A DNA stretch of 6,539 nucleotides, from NCBI GenBank assembly GCA_900549725.1, contig URPL01000047.1:1-6539 (forward strand), written 5' to 3'. The translations under genes were made by a program, and so were the position numbers. The notes beneath the pieces are model-generated. The model had not been told where the DNA came from, ran no database searches, and was given only the letters and a program-made list of their open reading frames with translations. This stretch comes from an uncultured Eubacteriales bacterium. GTDB lineage: Bacteria > Bacillota > Clostridia > Oscillospirales > CAG-272. Below, one piece after another: positions 1-5,556 of this stretch; the first letter of the stretch is position 1; every line of letters starts with the position of its first letter.

Positions 1-1
1 T

Positions 2-7
2 TATACT
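2..7 (+). promoter_or_regulatory. Possible -10 box of the tRNA-Ala(GGC) gene
   Basis: TATACT matches the sigma-A -10 consensus at 5 of 6 positions and lies 9 nt before the mature tRNA 5' end, a normal distance for a stable-RNA promoter. The -35 element would fall outside the window, so the assignment is partial and rests on position and one hexamer. Confidence 0.35.
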
Positions 8-16
8 AGCGGGGAC

Positions 17-92
17 GGGGCATTAGCGCAGCTGGGAGCGCATCACACTGGCAGTGTGGGGGTCAGGGGTTCAAATCCCCTATGCTCCACCA
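17..92 (+). tRNA. tRNA-Ala, anticodon GGC
   Basis: A complete 76-nt cloverleaf can be folded. The 7-bp acceptor stem is GGGGCAT with ATGCTCC (one G-U pair). The D stem is GCGC/GCGC. The anticodon stem is TCACA/TGTGG with loop CTGGCAG, which puts GGC at positions 34-36 and reads GCC/GCU alanine codons. The T stem is AGGGG/CCCCT with a TTCAAAT loop. The discriminator A and the CCA end (90-92) are encoded. It is followed by a weak hairpin and then by the MATE gene on the same strand. No direct copy of its 3' end occurs elsewhere in the window, so there is no sign that it serves as an attachment site here. Confidence 0.96.
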
Positions 93-112
93 AAAACGGA
101 AATTCCGTCGAT

Positions 113-137
113 GGAAATCGGCGGGATTTTCGTTTTT
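113..137 (+). terminator. Weak intrinsic terminator after tRNA-Ala(GGC)
   Basis: GGAAATC (113-119) pairs with GATTTTC (125-131), giving seven base pairs with one G-U around a 5-nt loop. A run of five T follows directly (133-137), with further T-rich DNA to about 160. The stem is AT-rich and weak, so some read-through into the MATE gene is possible. Confidence 0.4.
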
Positions 138-160
138 CGTATTTTACTTTTTTAATTTTC

Positions 161-174
161 AAGATATATATCTT
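161..174. promoter_or_regulatory. 14-bp perfect AT palindrome in the MATE leader
   Basis: AAGATATATATCTT is self-complementary over 14 bases and lies 67 nt before the first MATE start, within T-rich DNA. It includes TATATA (165-170), which could act as a poor -10, with TTTACT at 143-148 as a poor -35 at a 16-nt spacing. It may therefore be an operator or part of the MATE promoter. Low-complexity AT sequence produces such palindromes easily, so this is tentative. Confidence 0.3.
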
Positions 175-240
175 TCGTTATGTCGCAAGGGCGGCATTTC
201 TTTTTGCGTTTTTCGCCTGATTGCGCCACAGGAGGACAGC

Positions 241-1599
241 ATGAAACATTCGCTTACCGAGGGCTCCATTTGGAAAAGCATGCTCTTTTTTGCATTTCCG
301 ATTCTGCTCGGCAATATTTTTCAGCAGCTCTATAACACAGCCGATGCGTTTATCGTCGGGCGTTTTCTTGAAAAAAATGCCTATGCGGCGGTCAGCTCTT
401 CGGGCAGCCTGATTTTTCTCCTTGTCGGCTTTTTCACGGGAATCGCAGTGGGCGCGGGCGTTGTAATCGCAAGATATTACGGGGCAAAAGACTATGATAA
501 GCTGCATACCGCCATTCATACTACCCTTGCCTTCGGGCTTGCCGCCGGCATCATTCTCACGGTGCTCGGCATGACGCTCACCCCGCAGCTGCTGCGCCTG
601 ATGAAAACGGACCCGCAGGTTCTGCCAAATTCCGTTGCTTATTTCCGCATGTATTTTGCCGGCTCGATCGCTATTGTGCTCTATAATATGTGCGTCGGGA
701 TTTTGCAGGCGGTCGGCGACAGCCGCCACCCGCTGCATTATCTGATTTTGTCCTCGCTGATCAATGTCGGGCTGGATCTGCTCTTTGTCGGCGTGTTTGG
801 GCTTGGGGTCTGGTCCGCCGCAACGGCGACCACCATCGCGCAGTTTATCAGCCTCGGGCTCTGCCTGTACCGCCTTTGCCATTATGATACGGTTTATCGC
901 GTGCAGCTGCACAAAATTCGCTTTAACTTCCCGATGCTGCGGCAAATCGTGCATTTCGGGCTTCCCTCCGGCGTGCAGAATTCCATCATCGCCTTCGCCA
1001 ATGTCATTGTGCAAAGCAACATCAACGCCTTCGGCGCGGATGCCATGGCGGGCTGCGGCACCTATTCCAAATTGGAGGGCTTCGCGTTTTTGCCGATCAC
1101 CTGCTTCACCATGGCGCTGACGACCTTTGTCAGCCAAAATCTCGGCGCGCACCAATATGACCGCGTCAAGCGCGGCGTGCGTTTCGGTATTCTCTGCTCC
1201 GTCACCATGGCAGAGGTCATCGGCGCATTGATTTTCCTGTTTTCTCCTGCCCTGATTGCGCTCTTTCAGAATGACCCACCCGTTATTGCAATCGGCGTCA
1301 AGCAGGCGCATATTGAAGCATTTTTCTATTGTTTTTTGGCATTTTCGCATTGCATTGCCGCCATTATGCGCGGGGCGGGCAAGCCAACGGTACCCATGTT
1401 TGTGATGCTCGCCGTGTGGTGCGTGCTGCGCGTGAGCTATATCAGCATCGTGGTACCCATGGTGGGGCGCATCGAGGTCGTTTTCTCCGCCTACCCGTTG
1501 ACCTGGTTCACAAGCTCCGTAATCTTTCTGATTTATTTTCTCAAATCCGACTGGCTGCATAACTATGACCGCCTGGAGCAGAAAAAAGCACTTCTGTAA
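241..1599 (+). CDS. MATE family efflux transporter (first copy)
   Basis: This 452-aa polytopic inner-membrane protein has the usual length and 12-helix layout of the MATE family (MatE domain twice, COG0534). Members export drugs, metabolites or other organic cations in exchange for Na+ or H+. The N-terminal half runs from about residue 12 to 210. It contains FPILLGNIFQQLYNTADAF (19-37) and the cytoplasmic VIARYYGAKDYDKL loop (75-88). The second half starts near 230, with GLPSGVQNSI (240-249), GTYSKLEGF (273-281), the conserved SQNLGAHQYDRV loop (298-309), and RGAGKPTVPM (377-386) near the end. I chose the ATG at 241 because AGGAGG (230-235) sits 5 nt upstream. An in-frame ATG at 82 overlaps the tRNA and would add a non-family tail. 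The substrate cannot be inferred from sequence. The gene stands alone between a tRNA and a convergent hydrolase gene. It is intact and has no frameshift. Confidence 0.93.
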   Translation: MKHSLTEGSIWKSMLFFAFPILLGNIFQQLYNTADAFIVGRFLEKNAYAAVSSSGSLIFLLVGFFTGIAVGAGVVIARYYGAKDYDKLHTAIHTTLAFGLAAGIILTVLGMTLTPQLLRLMKTDPQVLPNSVAYFRMYFAGSIAIVLYNMCVGILQAVGDSRHPLHYLILSSLINVGLDLLFVGVFGLGVWSAATATTIAQFISLGLCLYRLCHYDTVYRVQLHKIRFNFPMLRQIVHFGLPSGVQNSIIAFANVIVQSNINAFGADAMAGCGTYSKLEGFAFLPITCFTMALTTFVSQNLGAHQYDRVKRGVRFGILCSVTMAEVIGALIFLFSPALIALFQNDPPVIAIGVKQAHIEAFFYCFLAFSHCIAAIMRGAGKPTVPMFVMLAVWCVLRVSYISIVVPMVGRIEVVFSAYPLTWFTSSVIFLIYFLKSDWLHNYDRLEQKKALL

Positions 1600-1601
1600 A
1601 T

Positions 1602-1650
1602 AAAAAAAGATTCGCTGCCCCGGCTTTTCGGGGGCAGTGAATCCGTGTTT
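1602..1650. terminator. Bidirectional terminator between MATE and hydrolase genes
   Basis: GATTCGCTGCCCC (1609-1621) pairs with GGGGCAGTGAATC (1631-1643), a 13-bp stem with one G-U and a 9-nt loop. Seven A lie to its left (1602-1608), giving a strong U-run for the - strand transcript of the hydrolase. To its right is the weaker CGTGTTTT for the + strand MATE transcript. It sits in the 57-nt gap between the two convergent stop codons and probably serves both. Confidence 0.9.
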
Positions 1651-1656
1651 TGAGCA

Positions 1657-2373
1657 TCATCCGATTTTTTTGCCGTCCCAAAGGGAAAAGGCTTGCCGTG
1701 CCCAGTCCTGCGCAAACTGCTGCGCCCGCTCCGTTTCAAACCAATGGTCACAGCCCGGCAGAGTTGTGATAATCGCGCCCTCCTTGCCGACGAAGCGCTG
1801 CACCGAGCTTTTGGACACGAGCGGGTCCTGCCCGCCGAGCAGCACAGCGGTATTTTCGCACAGGACGTGCGCTTGGTGGCGCTGCAGCCAGCGAAAATAG
1901 TCATAGGTCAATTCATATTCGCCCGCAGACACCGTTTTTTGCCTGCGCAGCTGCGCGGGAGTGATGCCCGCCTGATCCAGCTTTGAGGCAATGACATCCG
2001 CCATGTCGAGCACGGGAGAAAGAAACAGGCATCTCTCAACACCTGCGCCCTCAAAGGCAAGCATACAAAGCCATGCGCCGACGCTGTCCGCGAAAACACC
2101 GATATTCTCCCAGCGCCGTTGTGCATGCACCAGCATATTCTTCAAAAAGCGAACGGGCTGCCACGGATGCAAGGCTCTTTGCTCCTCCGTTTCGCCGCTT
2201 TGCGCCATCTCCGCGTCGACGACCTGCCATCCGTGCGCCAGTGCAAGCTCGGCAAACGGTTCGATTGCAAAGCGGTTTCGGTTTTCCCAATGGAAAAACA
2301 AAAAGGCGCGGTCCGTTTCTTCTCCGTATATAACAATCGGCGTTTGTCCCATGGCAAAACGACTGATTTTCAT
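1657..2373 (-). CDS. Alpha/beta hydrolase (serine esterase/lipase-like)
   Basis: This 238-aa cytoplasmic protein shows the alpha/beta-hydrolase pattern. A nucleophile elbow ADSVGA (95-100) has Ser97 in the small-x-Ser-x-small context, at the end of strand-like NIGVF. A later strand LLGGQDPLV (178-186) offers Asp183 as the acid, and GCDHWF (207-212) offers His210. Their order and spacing fit a Ser-Asp-His triad. The N-terminal strand TPIVIYG and the segment ending FFHWEN (26-31) fit the first strands and oxyanion region. There is no signal peptide. The start at 2373 is preceded by a purine-rich AAGGGGGG site, and a consensus promoter lies just upstream at 2446-2474. The same frame stays open to 2979, but that extension runs antisense through the second MATE gene and past the promoter, so I rejected it. 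The substrate is unknown; peptidase, esterase and thioesterase members of the fold look alike at this level. Confidence 0.85.
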   Translation of the reverse strand: MKISRFAMGQTPIVIYGEETDRAFLFFHWENRNRFAIEPFAELALAHGWQVVDAEMAQSGETEEQRALHPWQPVRFLKNMLVHAQRRWENIGVFADSVGAWLCMLAFEGAGVERCLFLSPVLDMADVIASKLDQAGITPAQLRRQKTVSAGEYELTYDYFRWLQRHQAHVLCENTAVLLGGQDPLVSKSSVQRFVGKEGAIITTLPGCDHWFETERAQQFAQDWARQAFSLWDGKKIG

Positions 2374-2445
2374 AGCTTCCCCCCTTTTGCAAACACACGG
2401 CAAGCCCTCCGCAGCCTTTTCTGCGGCACGGAAAAATCTGATTTC

Positions 2446-2474
2446 ATTATAGCGATTGTGTCGAAAAATGTCAA
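2446..2474 (-). promoter_or_regulatory. Sigma-A promoter of the hydrolase gene
   Basis: Read on the - strand, a perfect -35 TTGACA (2474-2469) and a perfect -10 TATAAT (2451-2446) are separated by exactly 17 nt. The predicted start near 2439 gives a 5' leader of about 65 nt before the ATG at 2373. This is the strongest promoter in the window and suggests constitutive, high expression unless it is repressed. Confidence 0.88.
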
Positions 2475-2516
2475 CAAGACCGGGAATTTTTCGTTCCGTT
2501 TTTTCTGCGCGGAGAA

Positions 2517-2545
2517 TTGCTTTTCCTCCGCAGGAATGATACAAT
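2517..2545 (+). promoter_or_regulatory. Sigma-A promoter of the second MATE gene
   Basis: TACAAT (2540-2545) is a 5-of-6 match to the -10 consensus and is preceded by TGA, an extended -10 TGn. TTGCTT (2517-2522) is a weak -35 at the ideal 17-nt spacing. Transcription from about 2552 leaves a leader of roughly 35 nt. A 6-bp inverted repeat, GCGGAG (2509-2514) with CTCCGC (2526-2531), brackets the -35 element and could be a regulator site, though it is short. Confidence 0.62.
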
Positions 2546-2586
2546 GGCATAGTTCCAAATTCAATAAAAGAAACATGAGGTTTTCT

Positions 2587-3963
2587 ATGAATCAACAGGA
2601 AAAAACGCCGCTTTTGCAAATTTTCCGCGCGGCTTTGATTCTTGCCGTCCCCATTGCCCTGCAGAATCTTCTCACCTCCTGCGGCTCTTTGGTGGATGCC
2701 ATTATGATCGTGCCGCTGGGAAATGCGGCGACCGCCGCAGTCGGCGTTTCCGGGCGCTTCACCTTTTTGCTCAATGTCGTTGCATTCGGCTTTTGTTCCG
2801 GCTCCGCAACGCTCATCTCCCAATACTGGGGGGCGAATAACCGCAACGGAATCCAACATACATACGGCGTTGCCGCTTCCTTTTCCCTTGCATTTTCTCT
2901 TTTGTTCGCCGCCGTGCTTCGCTTTTTCCCGCATTTTTGCGTCGGGCTGTTCGGACCGGACCCCGCCGTTACAGAGCAAGCTGTCGAATATGTGGAAATT
3001 TTGGCATTCGGCATCCCGTTTTTAATGTTCTCCCAGGTTACCTGCGCAGCGCTGCGCGCAGTAGAAAAGGTCAATGTGCCCCTGATCTCCTCCTGCGTCA
3101 GCGTGGCAGTGAACACCTTTTTCAATTTCTGCCTCATCGGCGGCCATTTCGGCTTTCCCGCGCTCGGCATTCGCGGTGCTGCCATCGCAACTGCGCTCGG
3201 CGCCGTTGTGCAGGCGATTATTGTTCTGCTTTTCTTCCTGTTTTCGAAGAATCCCGTGCGCTGCTCCCCCGGCGAAATGTTTCGCCTGCCGAAGGGCTTT
3301 TTACTCAAATTTTTCAAGACCGCGGCACCCGTGCTGCTCAATGAAAGCATGTGGGCACTGGGCACCAATGTTTATGTCATGGTGCTGGCGCGGCAGGCAA
3401 CCGAGGATTATGCAGGCTATACGATTTACGAAACCGCGCAGCAGCTTGTCTTCGTCTTCTTCGTCGGCATCTGCAATGCCTCGGCAATTCTTGTCGGCAA
3501 AGCGGTCGGACGCGGAGATGAAGAAACGGCGCGGCGTCTTGGAAAAATCTTTCTCATTGCCACCCCCTGCTCCGCCGTTTTAATCGGGCTTCTGTTCGTC
3601 GCCCTGCGCAATCCGCTTTTGTCGCTTTTTGTCATTGAAACGGAAGGCGCGCGCCAAACGGCTTCCAATTTGCTGCTTCTTTACGGGCTGTGGCTCGGCG
3701 CACATATGATTCCCTATACCTCTATCTGCGGCACATTCCGTGCCGGAGGCGACACAAAAACCGGCTGTATTTTTGAGCTTTGTTCCTTGTATTTGGTCGG
3801 AATTCCCGCGGTGTGCCTCTCGGGCCTTGTATTTCATCTTCCCTTTGTTGCAATCATCGCGGTGCAGCTTGCGGCGGAGGATATCCCGAAAACGGCTCTG
3901 TGCCTGATTCATTTCAAGCGCGGCAAATGGATCCGCTGCCTGACAAACGATGCGGTAGAATAA
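2587..3963 (+). CDS. MATE family efflux transporter (second, divergent copy)
   Basis: This 458-aa integral membrane protein has the length and two-half architecture of MATE Na+/H+-coupled efflux pumps. Visible landmarks are VPIALQNLLTSCGSLVDAIM (21-40) in helix 1 and SATLISQYWGANNRNGIQ (73-90) in the first conserved loop. Others are LRAVEKVNVPL (156-166), AAPVLLNESMWALGTNVYV (246-264) opening the second half, NASAILVGKAVGRGDEE (297-313) in the matching loop, and FRAGGDTKTG (384-393). It belongs to a different subgroup from the first MATE in this window, with little obvious identity, so this is not a recent tandem duplication. I chose ATG 2587 because GAGG (2577-2580) sits 6 nt upstream. An in-frame ATG at 2575 lacks a ribosome site, and the frame open to 2119 overlaps the hydrolase gene and its promoter. 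It is transcribed divergently from the hydrolase and ends at a bidirectional terminator. The substrate is not deducible. Confidence 0.92.
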   Translation: MNQQEKTPLLQIFRAALILAVPIALQNLLTSCGSLVDAIMIVPLGNAATAAVGVSGRFTFLLNVVAFGFCSGSATLISQYWGANNRNGIQHTYGVAASFSLAFSLLFAAVLRFFPHFCVGLFGPDPAVTEQAVEYVEILAFGIPFLMFSQVTCAALRAVEKVNVPLISSCVSVAVNTFFNFCLIGGHFGFPALGIRGAAIATALGAVVQAIIVLLFFLFSKNPVRCSPGEMFRLPKGFLLKFFKTAAPVLLNESMWALGTNVYVMVLARQATEDYAGYTIYETAQQLVFVFFVGICNASAILVGKAVGRGDEETARRLGKIFLIATPCSAVLIGLLFVALRNPLLSLFVIETEGARQTASNLLLLYGLWLGAHMIPYTSICGTFRAGGDTKTGCIFELCSLYLVGIPAVCLSGLVFHLPFVAIIAVQLAAEDIPKTALCLIHFKRGKWIRCLTNDAVE

Positions 3964-4007
3964 AAAAGGTCCCTTGCGTGCCAAGCGCCGCAAGGGACTC
4001 CTCTTTT
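3962..4007. terminator. Bidirectional terminator between second MATE and PAP2-like genes
   Basis: GTCCCTTGCG (3969-3978) and CGCAAGGGAC (3989-3998) form a perfect 10-bp stem around a 10-nt loop. A CTCTTTT tract follows on the + strand to 4007. Six A (3962-3967) on the left supply the U-run for the - strand transcript. The two convergent genes are only 42 nt apart, and each U-run touches the stop codon of the other strand's gene. Confidence 0.88.
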
Positions 4008-4473
4008 ATAAAACCAGCTCATACATCACAACGGCATTTGCAATCCCGAGCAAAATTCCCGCCATGACCTGAATGGGCGTATGCCCGACGAATTCTTTCA
4101 GCTTTACCTCGGGCAGCTGCTCCGACGAGGTCAGCACATTGAACACGCGCATCATCTCATTCAGCATTACCGCCTGCTTTCCCGTTTCCAGCCGCACGCC
4201 CATGGCGTCTTTGCAGACGACGATCGCCAATATCAGCGAAATGGCAAATTGAAACGAGCCGGGCCCGTAGCAAAGCAGCGCCGCCGTAGTAAGCGATGCC
4301 ACCGTCGCACTGTGACCGCTCGGCATGCCGCCGTCGCCGACAAGGCGAGACAAATCCAGCTTTTTATTCATAAATGCATAAATAATCGTTTTGAGCACCT
4401 GTGCCCACAGCCATGAGGTCAGCCCGATAATCAAAAATCGGTTTGTTACAAGAGCATACAGCCAGTCCTTCAT
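4006..4473 (-). CDS. Divergent PAP2 family protein (DUF212, YuiD-like)
   Basis: This 155-aa membrane protein matches the DUF212/divergent-PAP2 family, of which Bacillus subtilis YuiD is a member, in length and motifs. The signature GDGGMPSGHSA (46-56) resembles the PAP2 phosphatase motif carrying the phosphate-binding PSGH. It is followed by DAMGVRLETGKQA (89-101) and EFVGHTPIQVMAGILLG (127-143), which supplies the second conserved His131. Hydrophobic segments lie at about 10-35, 55-70, 75-90 and 134-153. The PAP2 superfamily dephosphorylates lipid or sugar phosphates, but the activity of this branch is not established, so only a membrane phosphatase-like role can be proposed. The ATG at 4473 has GGAGAG a few bases upstream. 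The gene points away from the tRNA-Ala(CGC) terminator, and I see no convincing promoter in the roughly 40-nt gap. Confidence 0.92.
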   Translation of the reverse strand: MKDWLYALVTNRFLIIGLTSWLWAQVLKTIIYAFMNKKLDLSRLVGDGGMPSGHSATVASLTTAALLCYGPGSFQFAISLILAIVVCKDAMGVRLETGKQAVMLNEMMRVFNVLTSSEQLPEVKLKEFVGHTPIQVMAGILLGIANAVVMYELVL

Positions 4474-4512
4474 TTTCTCTCCGTCCCTGCACCGTTTGCA
4501 GCATTTTTTCGT

Positions 4513-4544
4513 AAAAAATCCCGCCGACTCATGCGACGGGATTT
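4513..4544 (-). terminator. Intrinsic terminator of tRNA-Ala(CGC)
   Basis: On the - strand AAATCCCGTCG pairs with CGGCGGGATTT over 11 bp (one G-U) around a 7-nt loop, spanning 4544-4516 and followed by a T-run to 4513. It begins 5 nt after the tRNA CCA end, so it would end the tRNA transcript and isolate it from the PAP2-like gene downstream. Confidence 0.9.
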
Positions 4545-4549
4545 AGGTT

Positions 4550-4625
4550 TGGTGGAGACGAAGAGATTCGAACTCTCGACCTTACGGATGCGAACCGTAC
4601 GCTCTCCCAACTGAGCTACGCCCCC
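4550..4625 (-). tRNA. tRNA-Ala, anticodon CGC
   Basis: A full 76-nt cloverleaf is present on the - strand. The acceptor GGGGGCG pairs with CGTCTCC (two G-U pairs). The D stem is GCTC/GAGC. The anticodon stem TACGG/CCGTA has loop TTCGCAT, placing CGC at positions 34-36 and reading the alanine codon GCG. The T stem is GAGAG/CTCTT with loop TTCGAAT. The discriminator A and CCA are encoded (4553-4550). A promoter lies immediately upstream and a strong terminator immediately downstream. It complements the GGC isoacceptor at the window start. The foreign-looking segment begins on its 5' (promoter) side, not at its 3' end. Confidence 0.95.
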
Positions 4626-4636
4626 TGAACGTAACT

Positions 4637-4665
4637 ATTATAATATATCGGCTGCAAGAATGCAA
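4637..4665 (-). promoter_or_regulatory. Promoter of tRNA-Ala(CGC)
   Basis: On the - strand a perfect TATAAT (4642-4637) lies 11 nt before the mature tRNA 5' end. TTGCAT (4665-4660) sits 17 nt further upstream as a partial -35. The compact arrangement is typical of tRNA promoters. It marks the last clearly host-like signal before the atypical segment begins. Confidence 0.75.
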
Positions 4666-4704
4666 GAGTTTTTTTATTTTTTTGAAAAGAATAAAAAGTT
4701 TTAC

Positions 4705-4750
4705 AATAAGTGCGAAAGGTTTTTAAGACCTTACCGCACTTATTTTTTTA
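4705..4750 (+). terminator. Nested-hairpin terminator at the start of the foreign segment
   Basis: AATAAGTGCG (4705-4714) pairs perfectly with CGCACTTATT (4735-4744). Inside it AAGGT (4716-4720) pairs with ACCTT (4728-4732), giving a two-tier stem. The T-run 4743-4749 follows on the + strand. No + strand gene precedes it in the window; upstream is only the promoter side of a - strand tRNA. It may have ended a now-missing element gene, or act as an attenuator for the HTH operon downstream. Confidence 0.72.
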
Positions 4751-4759
4751 TGGCTTTTG

Positions 4760-4810
4760 CCTATAACGAGGATAGAGCAACGCAGAGGTGCGACTCGAGC
4801 GCGTTATAGG
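4760..4810 (+). other. Putative structured 5' leader RNA of the HTH operon
   Basis: CCTATAACG (4760-4768) and CGTTATAGG (4802-4810) form a perfect 9-bp closing stem. Inside, GAG (4775-4777) can pair with CTC (4794-4796), and CGCA (4781-4784) with TGCG (4789-4792), leaving a GAGG loop. The result is a stacked hairpin with internal loops ending 74 nt before the HTH start codon. I do not recognise it as any riboswitch or ribozyme class I know. A DNA-binding site for a protein, such as the HTH product, is an alternative reading. Confidence 0.4.
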
Positions 4811-4828
4811 ATTTTAGCATAAGGGAAT

Positions 4829-4852
4829 AGAGGGCGGGCGCGCCCGCCCTCT
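4829..4852. repeat. Perfect 24-bp GC-rich palindrome before the HTH gene
   Basis: AGAGGGCGGGCG (4829-4840) is followed without a spacer by its exact reverse complement CGCCCGCCCTCT (4841-4852). It ends 32 nt before the HTH start codon and 18 nt before its ribosome binding site. There is no U-run after it, so it is not an ordinary terminator. In RNA it would form a very stable hairpin in the leader; in DNA it is an ideal dimeric-protein site. Which applies is unknown. Confidence 0.7.
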
Positions 4853-4884
4853 GCTCTCAAAACAAAATGAAAGGAGTAAACGTA

Positions 4885-5130
4885 ATGACGTGCCGATACC
4901 TCACATACGAGGACAGAAAGAGTCTCGAGGCTCTTTACGCCGACAGCGTAAGCCTTACCGACATTGCCTCCGAGCTCGGAGTACACCTTGCCACCGTTTA
5001 CAGAGAACTAACGCGCGGCGGCACGGGCGAACTTGACGAAAACGGGCGTAGCGGTTACAGCGCCGCACTCGGTCAAAAGCGCGTTAGCGAGAATTTCAAA
5101 CGCCGCGGCAGACGAGCGGCAAATAAATAA
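4885..5130 (+). CDS. HTH_38-type DNA-binding protein (IS30 transposase-like HTH)
   Basis: This 81-aa basic protein begins with CRYLTYEDRKSLEALYAD (3-20), the opening of the HTH_38 domain that forms the N-terminal DNA-binding part of IS30-family transposases. A clear helix-turn-helix follows: SLTDIASELGVHLATVYREL (23-42). The tail is Gly/Arg/Lys-rich with a YSAALGQKR segment (59-67). The DDE catalytic domain of IS30 is absent, so this is a stand-alone DNA-binding protein, a form common in phages and integrative elements of Clostridia. I chose ATG 4885 because AAGGAG (4871-4876) lies 8 nt upstream. The in-frame ATG at 4867 overlaps that site and is unlikely. It leads a compact cluster, with 20 nt to the next gene, and lies just after a palindrome-rich leader that it might bind. 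Whether it is a repressor, activator or accessory factor is unknown. Confidence 0.82.
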   Translation: MTCRYLTYEDRKSLEALYADSVSLTDIASELGVHLATVYRELTRGGTGELDENGRSGYSAALGQKRVSENFKRRGRRAANK

Positions 5131-5150
5131 TAAAACGGAGTGATTTTGTT

Positions 5151-5546
5151 ATGAAACACGAGCGCTACATAATCAACGACGCGGAAATAGCGTTACTTGA
5201 GAAATACGAGGGCACATTATCCCAAACAAAAGACCCTCATAGGTACGATACATTCGATAAAAAAACTCTTGCCGCCTTGTGCAGATTGAAAGACCGTAGC
5301 AACGATATGTTTTTCAAACGTTATCAAGCCGCTTGTGAAGTTATCGACATAATAGCAGAACAAGTCGGCATAAACCCCGATAATTCGGGCTATTGGCTAT
5401 ATGCTCCCGATTACGACGACTCAAGCCCGATTTTAAGACGTATAGAGGAATGGATTAGCCGAAGTGGCGAAAAGGCACAGTTAAAGCGCCGCGTGCAAGA
5501 ATTAGAACAAGAAAACGCAATTTTGCGAACGCTGATACAAAAATGA
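5151..5546 (+). CDS. Hypothetical protein with C-terminal leucine-zipper-like helix
   Basis: I do not recognise this 131-aa, charged, soluble protein. It has no signal peptide or membrane segment. Residues 1-75 are predicted-helical-looking and Lys/Glu rich. An aromatic patch, GYWLYAPDYDD (80-90), precedes an Ile/Arg/Glu helix (93-103). The C-terminus (111-131) has Leu at 111, 118 and 125 and V115, N122 and I129 between them, the d and a positions of a parallel dimeric zipper, including a buried-Asn position. The protein probably dimerises. GGAG (5137-5140) sits 10 nt before the ATG. The gene lies 20 nt after the HTH gene and 10 nt before the methyltransferase, implying co-transcription in a phage-like accessory cluster. 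Frequent ATA isoleucine codons (for example around 5350-5375) contrast with the MATE genes. Its role is unknown. Confidence 0.78.
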   Translation: MKHERYIINDAEIALLEKYEGTLSQTKDPHRYDTFDKKTLAALCRLKDRSNDMFFKRYQAACEVIDIIAEQVGINPDNSGYWLYAPDYDDSSPILRRIEEWISRSGEKAQLKRRVQELEQENAILRTLIQK

Positions 5547-5556
5547 GGTGTGCAAT

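Noticed and set aside
178..1560. 460-codon open frame on the - strand opposite the first MATE gene
   Set aside because: Its product is Cys/His/Gln/Arg-rich with no recognisable fold, and it lies entirely antisense to a well-supported MATE gene; it is a by-product of that gene's codon usage.
2119..2586. N-terminal extension of the second MATE frame (614 codons in total)
   Set aside because: It overlaps the hydrolase gene and both promoters and adds a non-membrane, low-quality tail. ATG 2587 with GAGG upstream gives a normal-length MATE.
2374..2979. N-terminal extension of the hydrolase frame (440 codons in total)
   Set aside because: It would run through the hydrolase promoter and antisense to the second MATE gene. 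The family-like sequence begins at the ATG at 2373, which has a ribosome site.
2592..3368. 258-codon open frame on the - strand within the second MATE gene
   Set aside because: Thr/Lys/Pro-rich translation without a domain, no promoter or ribosome site, and fully antisense to a clear gene.
4885..5130. Complete IS30 insertion sequence
   Set aside because: Only the HTH_38 domain is present; there is no DDE catalytic domain and no terminal inverted repeats around it.
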